A DNA stretch of 64,000 bases. Source: Rugalucina vietnamica. Lineage: Eukaryota; Mollusca; Bivalvia; Lucinida; Lucinidae. Of this stretch, positions 41,538-53,013 are shown piece after piece (position 1 is the stretch's first letter; every line of letters starts with the position of its first letter). The stretch lies in assembly GCA_964017185.1 (NCBI GenBank), contig OZ024872.1:64097932-64161931 (forward strand), written 5' to 3'. The position numbers and the translations under genes are program-made. Below the pieces are notes generated by a model. The model had not been told where the DNA came from. It did no database searches and was given only the letters and a program-made list of their open reading frames with translations.

Positions 41538-42764
41538 CTAATGTTTCGTACTGTTATAGGTCGCCCAAGCCTCTTCAATAAGACGCTTCATCATGGACAA
41601 CTCTGGTTCCATCATTAACTTACAGTCACCTTTAGTTACTTGAAAAGCATTGCTGAATGTTGACTTTTTCACAAAATAAATTGGTGGCGTATCAAGTGGA
41701 GATTTTTTCAGCTTATAACAGTAGCCTTCGACTTGTTGTCTAATATTCTTGTACAATTTCACTTCTGCGTCAAAGTCATCGCCCTGAGCTACCAACTTCG
41801 TACTAAATTCCCTTTTGAACAGATCGTATAACTCAAAATCTGCTTTATTCCAGAGTTTTAATCTTGCTTTGTCTTCATCAGTAAACGGCACTTTCTGTTT
41901 GGCTTTCCTGACATTTAAAGGCACATATAAAATGTCCTTGATATCCCAGCACAGTAACCTTTTCATTAGCACCAATGATTCTTCGTATTGTTCCATAAGT
42001 AGCATCAATTCATAATCTTTATTCAATTCTTTTATATAAGATTGTATAAAGTTTTCGTCTGTAAATCTTTCGGATGGCAAACCTAGATCATACGACATTT
42101 TATTATGCACATAATATATACCACGCATCTGGAATTTTTCAGGATGGTTTAGGAATTCCGTTAAAACACTGCCTGTGATATTTAACTTTTTTGTTTGATT
42201 GTACTTTACTAAAGCATTATAGAATTTAAAATACGCTACCGCGGATTTAAAGTGACTTACTGGCTCCCGTAAAATCCCTACATATTTTGTATCATTTGGC
42301 ATAATACTTCGAAAAGCAGCCTTATTATAAACCACATGATTGCACAAGATGTTGTACGTTTCGTTGACAGGCAAGGGCACTATGTTCTTCCTTTCGACAG
42401 TTTTCCCATAGCCTAAATAATTTAATCCAAACCCATTAGACTTCCTTGGTAGAACTACATTCAAGCCATGTTCAATAGCAAAACGGAGGAATATATTCAT
42501 CAAAGTAGTACTTCCGGCTTTGTGCACCTTTAGGAAAACAACATTGAAATGTTTCATACAACGTGGTTTTGGCTTTGCCGAGGTAGGTGTCGTCTTACAG
42601 ATCGCCTTGGAGACCATAGAAGCCGGCTCGACTCCGATATTGTCTCCCTTCAAACTGATCAAAACTTGTTTCTGGTAGGGAACGGCTCCAACGGCCTGGA
42701 TGTCAGTCAGCATACGCGAGCCACTGTAATGCAGGTGTAGTAATACAGTCAAGGTCAGGAACAT
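41538..42764 (-). CDS. Galactose-3-O-sulfotransferase / galactosylceramide sulfotransferase homologue
   Basis: An uninterrupted 408-codon ORF. N-terminal MFLTLTVLLHLHYSG is a short hydrophobic stretch that fits a Golgi signal anchor. The PAPS 5'-phosphosulfate loop is at residues ~74-94 (NVVFLKVHKAGSTTLMNIFL), and the 3'-phosphate segment at ~160-179 (KYVGILREPVSHFKSAVAYF). NILCNHVVYN, SYDLGLP and LLCWDIKDILYVPLNVRKA are family landmarks between and after them. Length matches Gal3ST proteins (about 400-485 residues). The enzyme should move sulfate from PAPS to the 3-OH of terminal galactose on glycolipid or glycoprotein. A splice acceptor (TATTTTCAG, ending at 42772) precedes the ATG by seven bases, so the first exon is probably untranslated, although a short upstream coding exon cannot be excluded. 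Subfamily is not resolved. The stop is TAG at 41538-41540. Confidence 0.93.
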   Translation of the reverse strand: MFLTLTVLLHLHYSGSRMLTDIQAVGAVPYQKQVLISLKGDNIGVEPASMVSKAICKTTPTSAKPKPRCMKHFNVVFLKVHKAGSTTLMNIFLRFAIEHGLNVVLPRKSNGFGLNYLGYGKTVERKNIVPLPVNETYNILCNHVVYNKAAFRSIMPNDTKYVGILREPVSHFKSAVAYFKFYNALVKYNQTKKLNITGSVLTEFLNHPEKFQMRGIYYVHNKMSYDLGLPSERFTDENFIQSYIKELNKDYELMLLMEQYEESLVLMKRLLCWDIKDILYVPLNVRKAKQKVPFTDEDKARLKLWNKADFELYDLFKREFSTKLVAQGDDFDAEVKLYKNIRQQVEGYCYKLKKSPLDTPPIYFVKKSTFSNAFQVTKGDCKLMMEPELSMMKRLIEEAWATYNSTKH

Positions 42765-42774
42765 GATGAGTCTG

Positions 42775-43445
42775 AAAATATATCACGAATTGTTATGTAC
42801 AAAACTTAAGACATGTAACTGGGAATGGACCTTTTAATTATACATCTTACCAAGGACAAAAAAGGTAATGGACATCAATACCTGAAAAACAAACAGTTAC
42901 TAACAGCAACCTACCAAATCAATTTTTAAGGCATTTTATCTTGTCAGGATATTAAAGAAGGGCTTCATTTGTCTGAAAATTAGAAAATATATCGTCGTCC
43001 GATTACTAATAATTTAGAAAAATAAATCTTCTCAGAATATTTAGGTTACGGCTTCGTTGTCAGGGCATTTAAGAAAATTAAGATCACTACGAAACCTTGC
43101 CCATGATGCAGAGATGTTTTTCAGCTCGAAAAAAATAAGGGAATTTCATACAAAAATGTTAAGTAGTTTAAATAGTTTTGCTCAAAACATTGATTGAGGG
43201 TACACACAATCAGACAATTGACTTTCCCCACTTTCAGAAAAGATTCCCATCAGAAGTTTTGCACCAGTTAATACTTTCTCCGATTTGATTTTAACAATAT
43301 TTATTATTAGAGAAACTATAATATAATACATGTAAAAAAAATTCATGTTGAAACAGGATTCGACAGAAAGCTTTATGTCTTATATAAGTCATTTCCAGAG
43401 ATTTGAAATAATGTTTAGGCTACATCTTTTTCAAATAAACTTTTA
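42775..43445. other. Upstream intron/flank of sulfotransferase; trace of H hairpin
   Basis: Non-coding. A minus-strand donor-like CCTTG|GTAAG at 42851/42850 could end an upstream exon. GCTCAAAACATTGATTGAGG at 43181-43200 is a trace of hairpin H. Confidence 0.45.
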
Positions 43446-44660
43446 GACCAGGGGACCAATGGTCCTGTAAACGCTCACCTGAGATCAGTTGTATATACCA
43501 ATAAACATGCTTAAATATTATGAAGTATAGCACCAGTAAAGGGCAGCTGAAGCCCTGTGCAATTTTTCAATCAAAATCGTGTCCATTTGCAAATTTCCTG
43601 CAAGTTTTTCCCTTCAAATGTCATTTCATCAGTTTTACTTATTCAAATGCATAGGCGACCCATGTTGATCATGCCCTAAAATAGGTCAAGGTCATTACAG
43701 GGTCATGAGTTATATACATATTGTAGTAGCTTCATGCCAAGTTTCGTCGGTTAACCAGTTCCGGAGAAGGGCTTTTACCATATATGGGCATGGCGGCTAT
43801 CTTGGTCATGTGACCTGCATTATTTATACACACATTGGTTCCCCTTTCCTATAGAAAGGTACAAGTAGGCAAAGATCAGGAAAAGGCGCAATCAGAAAAA
43901 GATTTCCACTCCAAAAACCGAGGTGGGAAAAAAACAAACTAACAATCAGGTACTTATACCATGAAACAATCGTAAGCCGAATGGGCAGCTATTTTCCCAA
44001 TAGGTGGCCACTCAGTTACCTTAACTAAACTAAAAATATGAAAACATACATAAGGCGCCAACAGCACAAAAATTTTTTAAACACCAAGACATAAAACAAA
44101 AAGAACCACCACAGAAGTATCGACTTGGAACGATCAGTAACACAAAGTTACTGGCGGGCTTAAACCGGTTTTACATGGCCATAACCTCACCCTCAGCTTC
44201 TGCAGTGGTTCATAACATTTAGATGCTTCATATAAAATTTGGTAAAGATTGGCTAAGCGGTTTCAGGGAAGAAGATGTTTTAATATTATGGTAATATACA
44301 TGTATGTTCCATCGGGGTTTGGGGCAGATGTGTCCCTGGTGTCCATAAGTTTTCAGAATCTTTGATATTCGGTCGTTCTGCTCATTTTCTGCAAGACTTT
44401 CCCTCTGAATGACATTTTAACATTTCCCTATTCAAATGCATTAGCGACCTATGTTGACCTTGCTGCAAAATAGGCCAATGTTCATAGGGTCATGATTTAT
44501 ATACATCTTGTAGTACTTGAGTAATCAATGGTTAATGTCAAGATTCGTTAAAATCGGTCAACCAGTTCCGGAAAAAATGAAGGGTTTTAACTGAAAAACA
44601 AATTGAAGGGTTTTTAACCATATATGTGCATTGCGGCCATCTTGGTCATGTGACCTGGAT
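43446..44660 (+). repeat. Repeat D copy with nested S
   Basis: Starts GGGGACCAATGGTCCTGTAA and CTCACCTGAGATCAG; units near 43620-43850 and 44220-44660. The D sequence CCCTTTCCTATAG|ATGCTTCATATAAAA is split by S at 43855. Confidence 0.88.
43855..44220 (-). repeat. Interspersed repeat S with ends defined by nesting in D
   Basis: Because it interrupts a known D sequence, both ends are visible: AAAGGTACAAGTAGGC on the left and GTGGTTCATAACATTT on the right. This gives a 366-bp insertion. At most AG is duplicated. Confidence 0.9.
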
Positions 44661-45076
44661 TTATGACATTAAAAAGGTACTTACTATTTCTTTAATTTAG
44701 ACATCCGGCCTCAAATCGCATAAATCACGAATATTTTAGATGCAATGTTGTAATACACGCGCTCGAATACAAACGTTATTGCAACGTCATAATAAAACAT
44801 GCTATAAATTTTAAATTTTAGTCGATTGTTACTTACTGTAATTTAATTATCAGCCATATCTCTTAAGACTTCTTCAAAAAGATCATTGTTAAGAAAATAG
44901 GTTTCATTTTTCCGCGTTTCTTTTGCGGATAAGTATATAACATATGTATGTAACAACATATGTTGCACTTTCATGTAAACTTTTTCTATCAATCTCCCTC
45001 GATAGGTTCTCGAGGGGTTCTCATAATCCATTTGTCAACAGCTCTGGCAGTCAAATTATCTCAAGTTTAAACCTAC
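44661..45076. other. No recognised gene
   Basis: A 62-codon minus-strand ORF (44843-45031) has no recognisable motif; it could be decayed Penelope sequence but shows no family landmark. Confidence 0.35.
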
Positions 45077-45571
45077 TTAAAAGACAAGTAGTATTACAGC
45101 CACTCTCAATCTGCTGCTTTTAGTATCGTATTGATTGACCATACCTTCAAAATAAGGGTTGTCAATGTTCAAAAGGTCATCGGGGTACCTAGAAGTGGAA
45201 TTAAAAGCCTCAATAAAATCAGCTTGATTATCATGGTTAAGAGAATCCATGAAATCTTTTTCGTAGCAGTATAAAAATAAATCAGCTACGAGAGGTGCGC
45301 AATTTGTACCCATCGGAATTCCAACAATTTGTCTGTATAACTTGGTCCCAAATCTAATATAAATATTATCTAAGAGATAGGATAAGGCGTCGCACACATT
45401 CTGACATGACCAAAGTGTATACCGATTTTGGTCAGAGGAAGTGAAGAAAGCCTCTCTGTCATTACATGCCAAATAAAGTGAACCATAGTGGGCCTTTTTC
45501 CTCTTGTGTTCCATAGTGGGCCTTTTTCCTCTTGTGTTCCTGGGTAGACTTATTTGACTTTGCATTAGCAT
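45077..45571 (-). pseudogene. Penelope-like element reverse transcriptase fragment
   Basis: The minus strand reads GSLYLACNDREAFFTSSDQN, WSCQNVCDALSYLLDNIYIR, YRQIVGIPMGTNCAPLVADL and EAFNSTSRYPDDLLNIDNPY, the RT blocks of Penelope-like elements. The catalytic box is YPDD where the family has YLDD. Sequence after MVNQ is not family-like, so a deletion removed the rest of RT and any GIY-YIG domain. A 28-bp tandem duplication (45484-45511 and 45512-45539) lies at the N-terminal side and duplicates codons. 5' and 3' ends are missing. Confidence 0.9.
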
Positions 45572-45821
45572 CCATATCTACACGGGGTATTAATTTCAAG
45601 GACATCTTATCGTAATGATACTTACAAGCTTATTCTGCTTCTCATGACTTTGAAGGCTATCATCAACACGGAATATCTCGCCATTGTGTGCGTATGCGTA
45701 TGCGGGACAGCCGTCTGAACCAATAATCCCCAAAATAACCCCTGAAAATACACAGTGACTAGGAAATAAGCAATACGAAGGGATGGTAAAGCAGATCAGA
45801 ATGCACAATACTGTTGTAGGG

Positions 45822-46012
45822 AGCGCTGTGGCGTAATTGTTGAGCAATTGACTCCGATTCGAGAAGTCCTATCCTCACTAGCGGAGCCGTGTTGTGTCTT
45901 TGAACAAGGTACATTTTCCCAGAGCACTGGTTAATACCCAGTCTCGACATACTGAAAAAAAAAACAACAAAAAAAAAAAAAAAAACGTTGAATGCGACGT
46001 TAAACCTCAAAA
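45822..46012 (+). mobile_element. tRNA-derived SINE
   Basis: Head GCGCTGTGGCGTAATTGTTG, B-box-like GATTCGAGAAGTCC, body GTGTTGTGTCTTTGAACAAG and GTTAATACCCAGTCTCGACA, two A tracts, and end GAATGCGACGTTAAACCTCA. Confidence 0.75.
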
Positions 46013-46799
46013 GAAAGAAACAAACTTTCTATGCTGGTTGTTATCATTGCATTTGTTAGCTGGTTTTGGGAATATAATGCCCCCTCTTCTTCAGATCATA
46101 TGTTACTCAATATTGAAGAAACAATATTCGAATCCCACAAAAATGCACTATTCCGCTTTTTACGTATATATACACGAAAGCATACCTAAACACAGGAAAG
46201 AACCCATTAGACTATCCACGGCTCTCTACTCAAGAGTCGACTCGCTATCACGAATTTCGTGTCCCGGTGAGATCAGATCAAGCTTTGGGCTGCATTCCCG
46301 TGCGGGGGGTGGAGGTTGGAGGGGAACTCACAAATAAAATTGGTATGTATGTGCCGCCCTAGGTAAAAACGAAGGGGGCTTACAAAGCTAATCAAACGTA
46401 AAAAGTGGGTGCTCTCAGAACTGATAGAACTGTAAACGTTTTGCCTTTAAAGCTGATAGAACTGTAAAAATTGGGTGCTTTCAGAAAAATTGGGTGCTTT
46501 TAGAGCTGTTCGAACTAAAAAAGTAAGTCCTTTCAGATAAAAAACTCAAACATAGATGCTTTAGGTCGGCACATACCCGTACTGCCTTAATAAGGAAGTA
46601 CCCCCCCGGAGCTGCATTCGAGGTTTAATCCGTAAATTCTTTATACTTGAGGCTTCCGTGTTTAAAGCAGAATAGTATGATTGATAGAAATTTTGTGTGC
46701 ATGTACTTTTATTTGTCTAATAGTTTCTGTCAACTGTGTTGCATTGTGAAAAAACACAATTCAAATATAAAGGTAAATTAATATAATTTTCATTAATCA
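46013..46799. other. Non-coding, degenerate GGGTGCTTTCAGA repeats
   Basis: Between about 46400 and 46570 a motif TGGGTGCTTTCAGAACTGAT / AGAACTGTAAAAATT recurs three to four times at ~40-bp spacing. No gene seen. Confidence 0.5.
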
Positions 46800-46896
46800 A
46801 GTAATTTCGTATTGGCCCAGTTACAGGTCCTCGGTCAGCTGTATTGGTCCTAGGCAGCAGACCTCGGACCTGAAACTGGGCCAGTACGAAATTACT
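46800..46896. repeat. 97-bp hairpin element
   Basis: Arms of about 38 bp (AGTAATTTCGTATTGGCCCA...GGTCC and its complement ending CGAAATTACT) with three to four mismatches around a ~20-bp loop. Confidence 0.85.
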
Positions 46897-47265
46897 AAAT
46901 TGATAAATAACATTATTATAGTAATCTAACTGTACAGATAGCCAAGGGGTTAATTGGCTGAAAACTAACGAGAATTTTATTCCTTGCCATTGAGGCGAGT
47001 TGGAATCCCATATTTTTTTCCATTTACTTTAATTTTATAGCTCGTAAATAAATAATTACACGCATGCGCGCACACACGCAGGAACACCAATTTCAGTGAT
47101 AAAATGCCCAAATTCTAATGCAGCTTTAACAATGTCCACAAGTCATTGACTGGGATGAAGTCTTGAATACATAAATACCGACTGAAAATGAATCATTTCT
47201 TGCAAAAGCAATTCAATACATTGTTTGGAACTATGCATGGGGTTACACTCGGTGTTGCGCTCTTG

Positions 47266-47345
47266 TTGTTACTACTACTACTACTACTACTACTACAAAA
47301 AATAACAACAACAACAACAACAACTACTACTACTACTACTACTAC
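47266..47345. repeat. Compound (TAC)n / (AAC)n microsatellite
   Basis: About nine TAC units, then AAC units, then TAC units again. An apparent ORF across it encodes only Leu and Thr runs. Confidence 0.92.
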
Positions 47346-47798
47346 TATGGAGGCCATGTCCACCTGTACGACTTAGAGTTCGTCACCTTAGCGCAATAAG
47401 CCAATAACTTCATTTTGCAAACTTTTCAGAAGAAGCAAAACAAAATGATTATCTTTTTCCCTCTTTTTGCATATAATTTAGGTAAACTTTTTTCAATTAA
47501 ATTTTATGGTAGATTTTCAATAAGGAAAAACTTCGTTTTTTGATATAGTGAAAAAACAGAAATTATGGAAAATATGCACTTATTGGAAAATGGCATCTGA
47601 AAGTGTTTGATACAAAAACTCAATAAGTGCTCTTAACCCATTTTTGCGTTGAAATTTTCATTAATGACCACAAATAATTTTGGTGTAAAAACTCAAACTT
47701 AAAGGAAGGAATACTTTTTCTTTTAAGCTCAGAAAAATCATAAAACGTTACAGAAGTACAGGTTATAACTCGAAAGTTATGCGACAGTCTGCATGTTT
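47346..47798. other. No recognised feature
   Basis: AT-rich; no supported ORF. Confidence 0.5.
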
Positions 47799-48384
47799 AG
47801 GTTTTAATCCAATCGCGTTTGATAACTATGCTGTTTTTTTATTTGCATGTCGGTGGGTCGGGTGTCAGACTCTATGATGGTCCCGACATAAAGCTATTCG
47901 GCGCCCAGGGGAAGCTTACTGAATCTGTGAGTTCTCGTTTTTGATTCATCATGGTGGTTATCGTGATTTGTTTGTTTGTCCTTGATGATTCATTGACTAG
48001 TTAGAGATTCACCACGAGGACCGAACAACTAAATAAATGTTGTGAACCACAACAAAATATGAGGGTGATGTTAGGCGACTGTAAAACCGGTTTAAGGCCC
48101 CGGTAATTTTCTATTACTGATCGTTTCAAGGCGATACTTCTGTTGTGGTTCCATTTGTTTTATGGTTTGCAGTCGAATTTTTGTGCTGTTTGAACCTTAT
48201 GTATGTATTCATATTTTTATTTAAGTTCGGGTAACTGAGTGGTCGCCTACTGGAACATAGCTGCTCACTCGGCTTTCAAAGTATAGGTACTTGGAAGTAT
48301 TTTTGCTTTCTAAGTATAACAACCTAATTGTCAATTTGGTTTTCACACCTCTATTTTTTTTTTTTGGAGTGGGTATTTTTTTCT
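47799..48384 (+). repeat. Interspersed repeat S, longest form, split by LINE B
   Basis: Runs from AGGTTTTAATCC through GTCGGTGGGTCGGGTGTCAG to GGAGTGGGTA; the last ~45 bp (TTTTTTTCTGATTGTGCC ... TTACCTTTTC) lie beyond LINE B at 53676-53724. Confidence 0.85.
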
Positions 48385-49258
48385 AAATGTCAGGTCAGTT
48401 TAACTGCTACTGTAACATGTAATCAGTACTACCTGTTGTCATGCGGTGCAGATGGGGCTCGTTAGCCTTGGAAGGCAACTCATCTAGGAGTTAAGCTAGT
48501 TCTCTACACAAAATCTAGCTGGGCAGGGGGAACTCATTAGTCTTGGTTGACAGCCCTCCTAGGAGTTTACAGGTCTCTAAACAAAACCTAAGAAAGGGTA
48601 GATGGAGCTCTTCAGCTGTGGCCAGCAATTCATCTAGGAGAAGGAAACTCCAAAATCAAACCTGTGTGTCTGAATATGCCTAGTCCAGATATGCAAAGAC
48701 TGTTTCGGTAGATGGAGCGGAAGAAATCATCTGATTCAACGGTTCAGAAAGCGATACAGCAACATGTTGTGGAACATGCAGAGCGTGACAAGTCACTAAA
48801 GATGTTACGGTCATCCACTGCATCCAAACCCAACTCCAGACGTCTTGACCTGTGTCTTGCCTCTGGGCGCAGCTGGGCGAGGACTAGAGAGTGAGGTTGA
48901 CGTTGCGCATCTCTTCCTCACTATAATCCAATTTCATAGCGCATGCCATCTTATTTCTCAACACACAAGCACTTGCATACACAACAATTTCATCACACTT
49001 GCACAGTCCTGTGGCGATGGGCGAGTGGCGAAGCAGCAGGTGTAGGACACACTCGGAGCTGTAGTTGCAGACCTGCACACAGGCGGCTCAGTTCTAATGG
49101 TCGTTTTCTGTGAGGAGAAGCAGTAAGCAGAATTCGGCAGTCGGCTGAGTGACTGAGCAGACCTATTTAGGACCGCACTGCTCACCCCCGTAGCATGGGG
49201 AAGGGGCTAGAAAAGGTGCCCTAAACAATTGCCTGCTTCAAACCCCCTGGCTGGTTAA

Positions 49259-50195
49259 CCGCGATCAGCGGGGATCCCCTTAAGCGGTCGAAATACAAAG
49301 AAAAAAACTAGAGTAATCCCCTTACGGATTGGCGCATGGAATGTGCGCACTTTAATGGATAGTGCTGGGTCATATAGACCACAGCGTAGAACGGCCCTTG
49401 TGGGCAGAGAACTTGGGAGGTATGATATACAGATAGCTGCATTGAGTGAGACTCGGTTCGCAGATGTTTGGGAGATCAAAGAAGTTGGTGCTGGATACAC
49501 CTTCTTCTGGAGTGGACGCAAAAGTGAAGAGAGGCGTGAAGCAGGAGTTGGCTTTGCCATCAAAACAGAACTTGTTGGTAAGCTGTCAGGATTGCCAAAA
49601 GGCATTAATGACCGTCTAATGACATTGAGACTTCCTCTGTCAGGCAATAAACATGCAACTATTGTCAGTGCTTATGCACCCACAATGACCAATCCAGATA
49701 AGGTCAAGGACAAGTTCTATGATGACCTAGACAATGTTATTTCTGCAACACCCCGCACAGACAAGCTTATCCTTCTTGGTGACTTTAATGCCAGAGTGGG
49801 TACAGACCACCAGACCTGGGAAGGAGTTATAGGTCCAGAAGGGGTTGGAAAGTGCAACAGCAATGGTCTCTTGCTTCTCAGGAAGTGTGCTGAACATGAT
49901 CTTCTAATCACCAACACAGTCTTCCGTCTACCTAATAGGAATTAAACATCCTGGATGCATCCCCGTTCCAAACACTGGCATCTCATAGACTATGTCATAG
50001 TGCGGAGAACAGACAGGCAGGATGTTAAAGTGACAAAGACTATGTGTGGTGCAGACTGCTGGACAGATCATAGACTGGTTGTCAGCAAACTCAACCTAAG
50101 AATACAGCCTGCGAGGCGACCTCAAGGCAAGAAAGCTCCTAAGAGACTGGATGTCTCAAAGCTGAATAAAGACAGCATGAGACAAGATTTCTTAA
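49259..50195 (+). pseudogene. LINE endonuclease (copy B), nonsense and insertion
   Basis: Same blocks as copy A up to [19 protein letters not shown], then TAA (AAC AAA of copy A has become AAT TAA). The frame continues after it (HPRSKHWHLIDYVI ... MRQDFL) to the insertion at 50196. Confidence 0.9.
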
Positions 50196-51319
50196 GGTTC
50201 CTTATTACTATAATAATAGTGTTTTCTGCTCATAAATATTTCATAGATTTTTTAAAAAAAATGTGGCATGTTACATACCAGAATAATCCCTAAACCTTAA
50301 ACTTTCTTATGAATGATAATGTTTTCCAAAGGGAAGCCATTGTAATAGAAGTTTTTAGTGAAATTACCTATTTTTCTAATAAATTTCCATAAATAATCCT
50401 TTAAAATAAATTTTTGATTTTAATTGATAGAAACCTTTGTGAAGGTCTAAATAATGTTCTCCAACTAATTTGCAAGCTGAAAAATTAGCTTAGAAACGAT
50501 TTGCATGAATAGCAGGTGCATCAGCTTTATCAGATTTATTGCTTTAAATAATATTGTCCGTCACTTATGCAAATACCTGTACCTTAAATATACCATGCCA
50601 AATAAATTAAGCAACTTTTACTTTGAACAGTGTCTTCATACGTTTTAGACATTAGGGAAGTTCTTCTGACAATATCTTTTATATATCTAATAAGGGTAAA
50701 AACAATTGTTGTGTGGTGTTGAAGTAACGTTGGATTTAAAGTCCTCTGAGACATGTCTCAAATAAAACATAGATAAAATTATTTTGTACAGTATATTTAT
50801 ATGCATTATAGTATGTACACGCTGTGTATACCTGTTAAAATAGGACAGGTAGTCTGTTCATTCAGGTAGAACATACATATACAGTATATTTCCATAGCCT
50901 TTTTACATAACAAATAAGCCCATTAATTTGACCTTGATTAGTCTAAAAAAAACGGGCTTTTTGTCTGCAGATATTTCGGTAAGAATTGTTTCAAACAGAA
51001 CAAAAATGATAGCAGTTGATAGATTTTTCTACTTACTAACTACCGTGCCAACACTCATCCCACAATATTTCTTATTTAAGCGTAAAACAATGCAAGAAAA
51101 ATAAAAGCAGTTTTCAAACTAACAGTGCATTTCACTACCAACATGCACGAAAATGCAAATACGAATTCTGGTTATATTACTAGGATAACGTTTGTCATTC
51201 ATAGCCCTTTCAGGAGATGTAATATCATGAATGATCTGTATCCCAGGACTGAGAACAACATGTTCAAAGTTTAGGGGGGGGGGGGTTAGGGACTTTGTAA
51301 ATATATCAATCCACGTTAA
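50196..51319. mobile_element. 1.12-kb insertion in LINE B flanked by TTAA
   Basis: Copy A reads CTTAACAGACATTTGC without a break; copy B has TTAA at 50192-50195 and again at 51316-51319 with 1,120 bp between. TTAA duplication is the mark of piggyBac-type (and some Kolobok/Sola) insertions. The ends (GGTTCCTTATTACT and its opposite AATCCACG) are not inverted copies, and there is no ORF. A run of nine or ten G lies near 51273. Identity is unknown. Confidence 0.7.
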
Positions 51320-51345
51320 CAGACATTTGCAACCAACTTGATGCA

Positions 51346-53013
51346 ATGAATCTCAGTTCAGAGGACCCCGAAGAAAACTGGACAGTTTTCCATAAAACAG
51401 TTCTTTCTTCAGCTGCAAGCACCTTAGGCCATCCATCTCGCAAACATCAAGACTGGTTTGATGAGAATGATGATGAAATTCAGAGGCTTCTTGAAGAAAA
51501 GCACCGTTTGCTCAAGGCACATCAAGATGATACTAGCTCAGTATCAAAGAAAGCAGCCTACAGCAACATTTGTAAGACAGTCCAGACCAAGCTTAGGGAC
51601 ATGCAAGATTCCTGGCTGAGGAAGAAAACAGAAGAAATTCAGTCTTTTGCGGATAGAAAGGACATGAAGAAATTTCATGATGCACTGAAAACCATTTATG
51701 GTCCAAAGAGTTCTGGAGCCACCACATTGCTCAGTGCAGATGGAAACACTCTTCTCACAGATAAAGAAGCTATCTTGGAAAGGTGGGCAGAACACTTCAA
51801 TAGTGTGCTTAATCGACCATCAAGCATCAATCAGGATGCAATCGACAGACTTCCACAGATAGAGTGCAATGTTCTGTTAGATGAATTTCCTACCGTTACG
51901 GAAACAAGAAAAGCAGTTCAACAACTATCATCTGGCAAAGCCCCAGGTGCAGATGCAATTCCTGCAGAAGTTTACAAGGCTGGGGGGCTACCCATGGCAG
52001 AGAAACTGACAGAGTTGTTTCACTGTATGTGGAGGAAGGAGGCTATCCCACAAGAATTTAAGGATGCATCCATAATCCACCTATACAAGCGGAAAGGAAA
52101 TCCTCAAGTCTGTGACAATCACAGAGGCATCTCCCTCCTATCAATTGCTGAGAAGATACTTGCAAAAATTCTGTTGAATCGTCTGAATGCTCATCTTGAT
52201 CAGACGGGACTTATCCCAGAAAGTCAATGTGGATTCAGAAAAGACAGAGGGACAATAGACATGATCTTCACAGCAAGACAGCTTCAGGAGAAATGCCAAG
52301 AACATAATGTAGATCTATACATGACGTTTGATGACCTCACCAAAGCTTTTGACACTGTTAGTCGTGATGGACTCTGGAAAATCATGGCCAAGTTTGGCTG
52401 TCCACCCAGATTCATAGCTATGGTGCGGCAGTTTCATGATGGCATGCAGGTACGTGTGCAGAATGATGGAGAGTTCTCTGAACCATTTGAAGTAACAAAT
52501 GGGGTCAAACAAGGCTGTGTTCTGGCACCAACACTGTTCAGCATGATGTTTTCTGCCATGCTTATGGATGCTTTTCAGGACAGTGACACTGGTTTTCCAA
52601 TCAGGTACCGTTTTGATGGCAACATATTCAACCTCAGAAGGTTGCAAGCCAAAACTAAGGTCCAGACTGATGTGCTAGATGAGCTCCTCTATGCAGATGA
52701 TATGGATAAGAATGCCAACACAGAGGCAAAAATGCAAAGAGCCATGGATCAAGTCTCACAGTCATGTGATAACTATGATCTCACAATCAGCACAAAAAAG
52801 ACAGAGGTTGTACACCAGCCAGCCCCCGGAAAACCATATAATGAACCAACCATCACTGTGAATGGGCAAAAACTGAAAGTTGTTGACAAGTTCACCTACT
52901 TGGGAAGCACTCTCTCCAGAGCAGTGCATATTGATGATGAGATCACTGCCAGAATTGCAAAAGCTAGTGTGGCATTCGGAAAATGTCTGGGAGCGAAATG
53001 GAATCAAGCTTGA
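51346..53013 (+). pseudogene. LINE RT (copy B), main open part
   Basis: 555 open codons across the endonuclease-RT linker and RT, including KAGGLPMAEKLTELFHCMWR (the junction that is broken in copy A), MTFDDLTKAFDTVSRDGLW and YADDMDKN. An 11-bp deletion after VAFGK shifts the frame at about 52984. The D in MTFDDL differs from V in copy A. Confidence 0.92.

Noticed and set aside
45894-46337. 147-codon ORF
   Set aside because: Begins in a SINE with poly-A (Lys run) and continues in unrelated sequence.
47188-47376. 62-codon ORF with Leu and Thr runs
   Set aside because: Translation of a TAC/AAC microsatellite.
50196-51319. Insertion in LINE B as a spliceosomal intron
   Set aside because: Removing any GT-AG segment does not restore copy A's sequence, and there is no pyrimidine tract; TTAA duplication explains it exactly.
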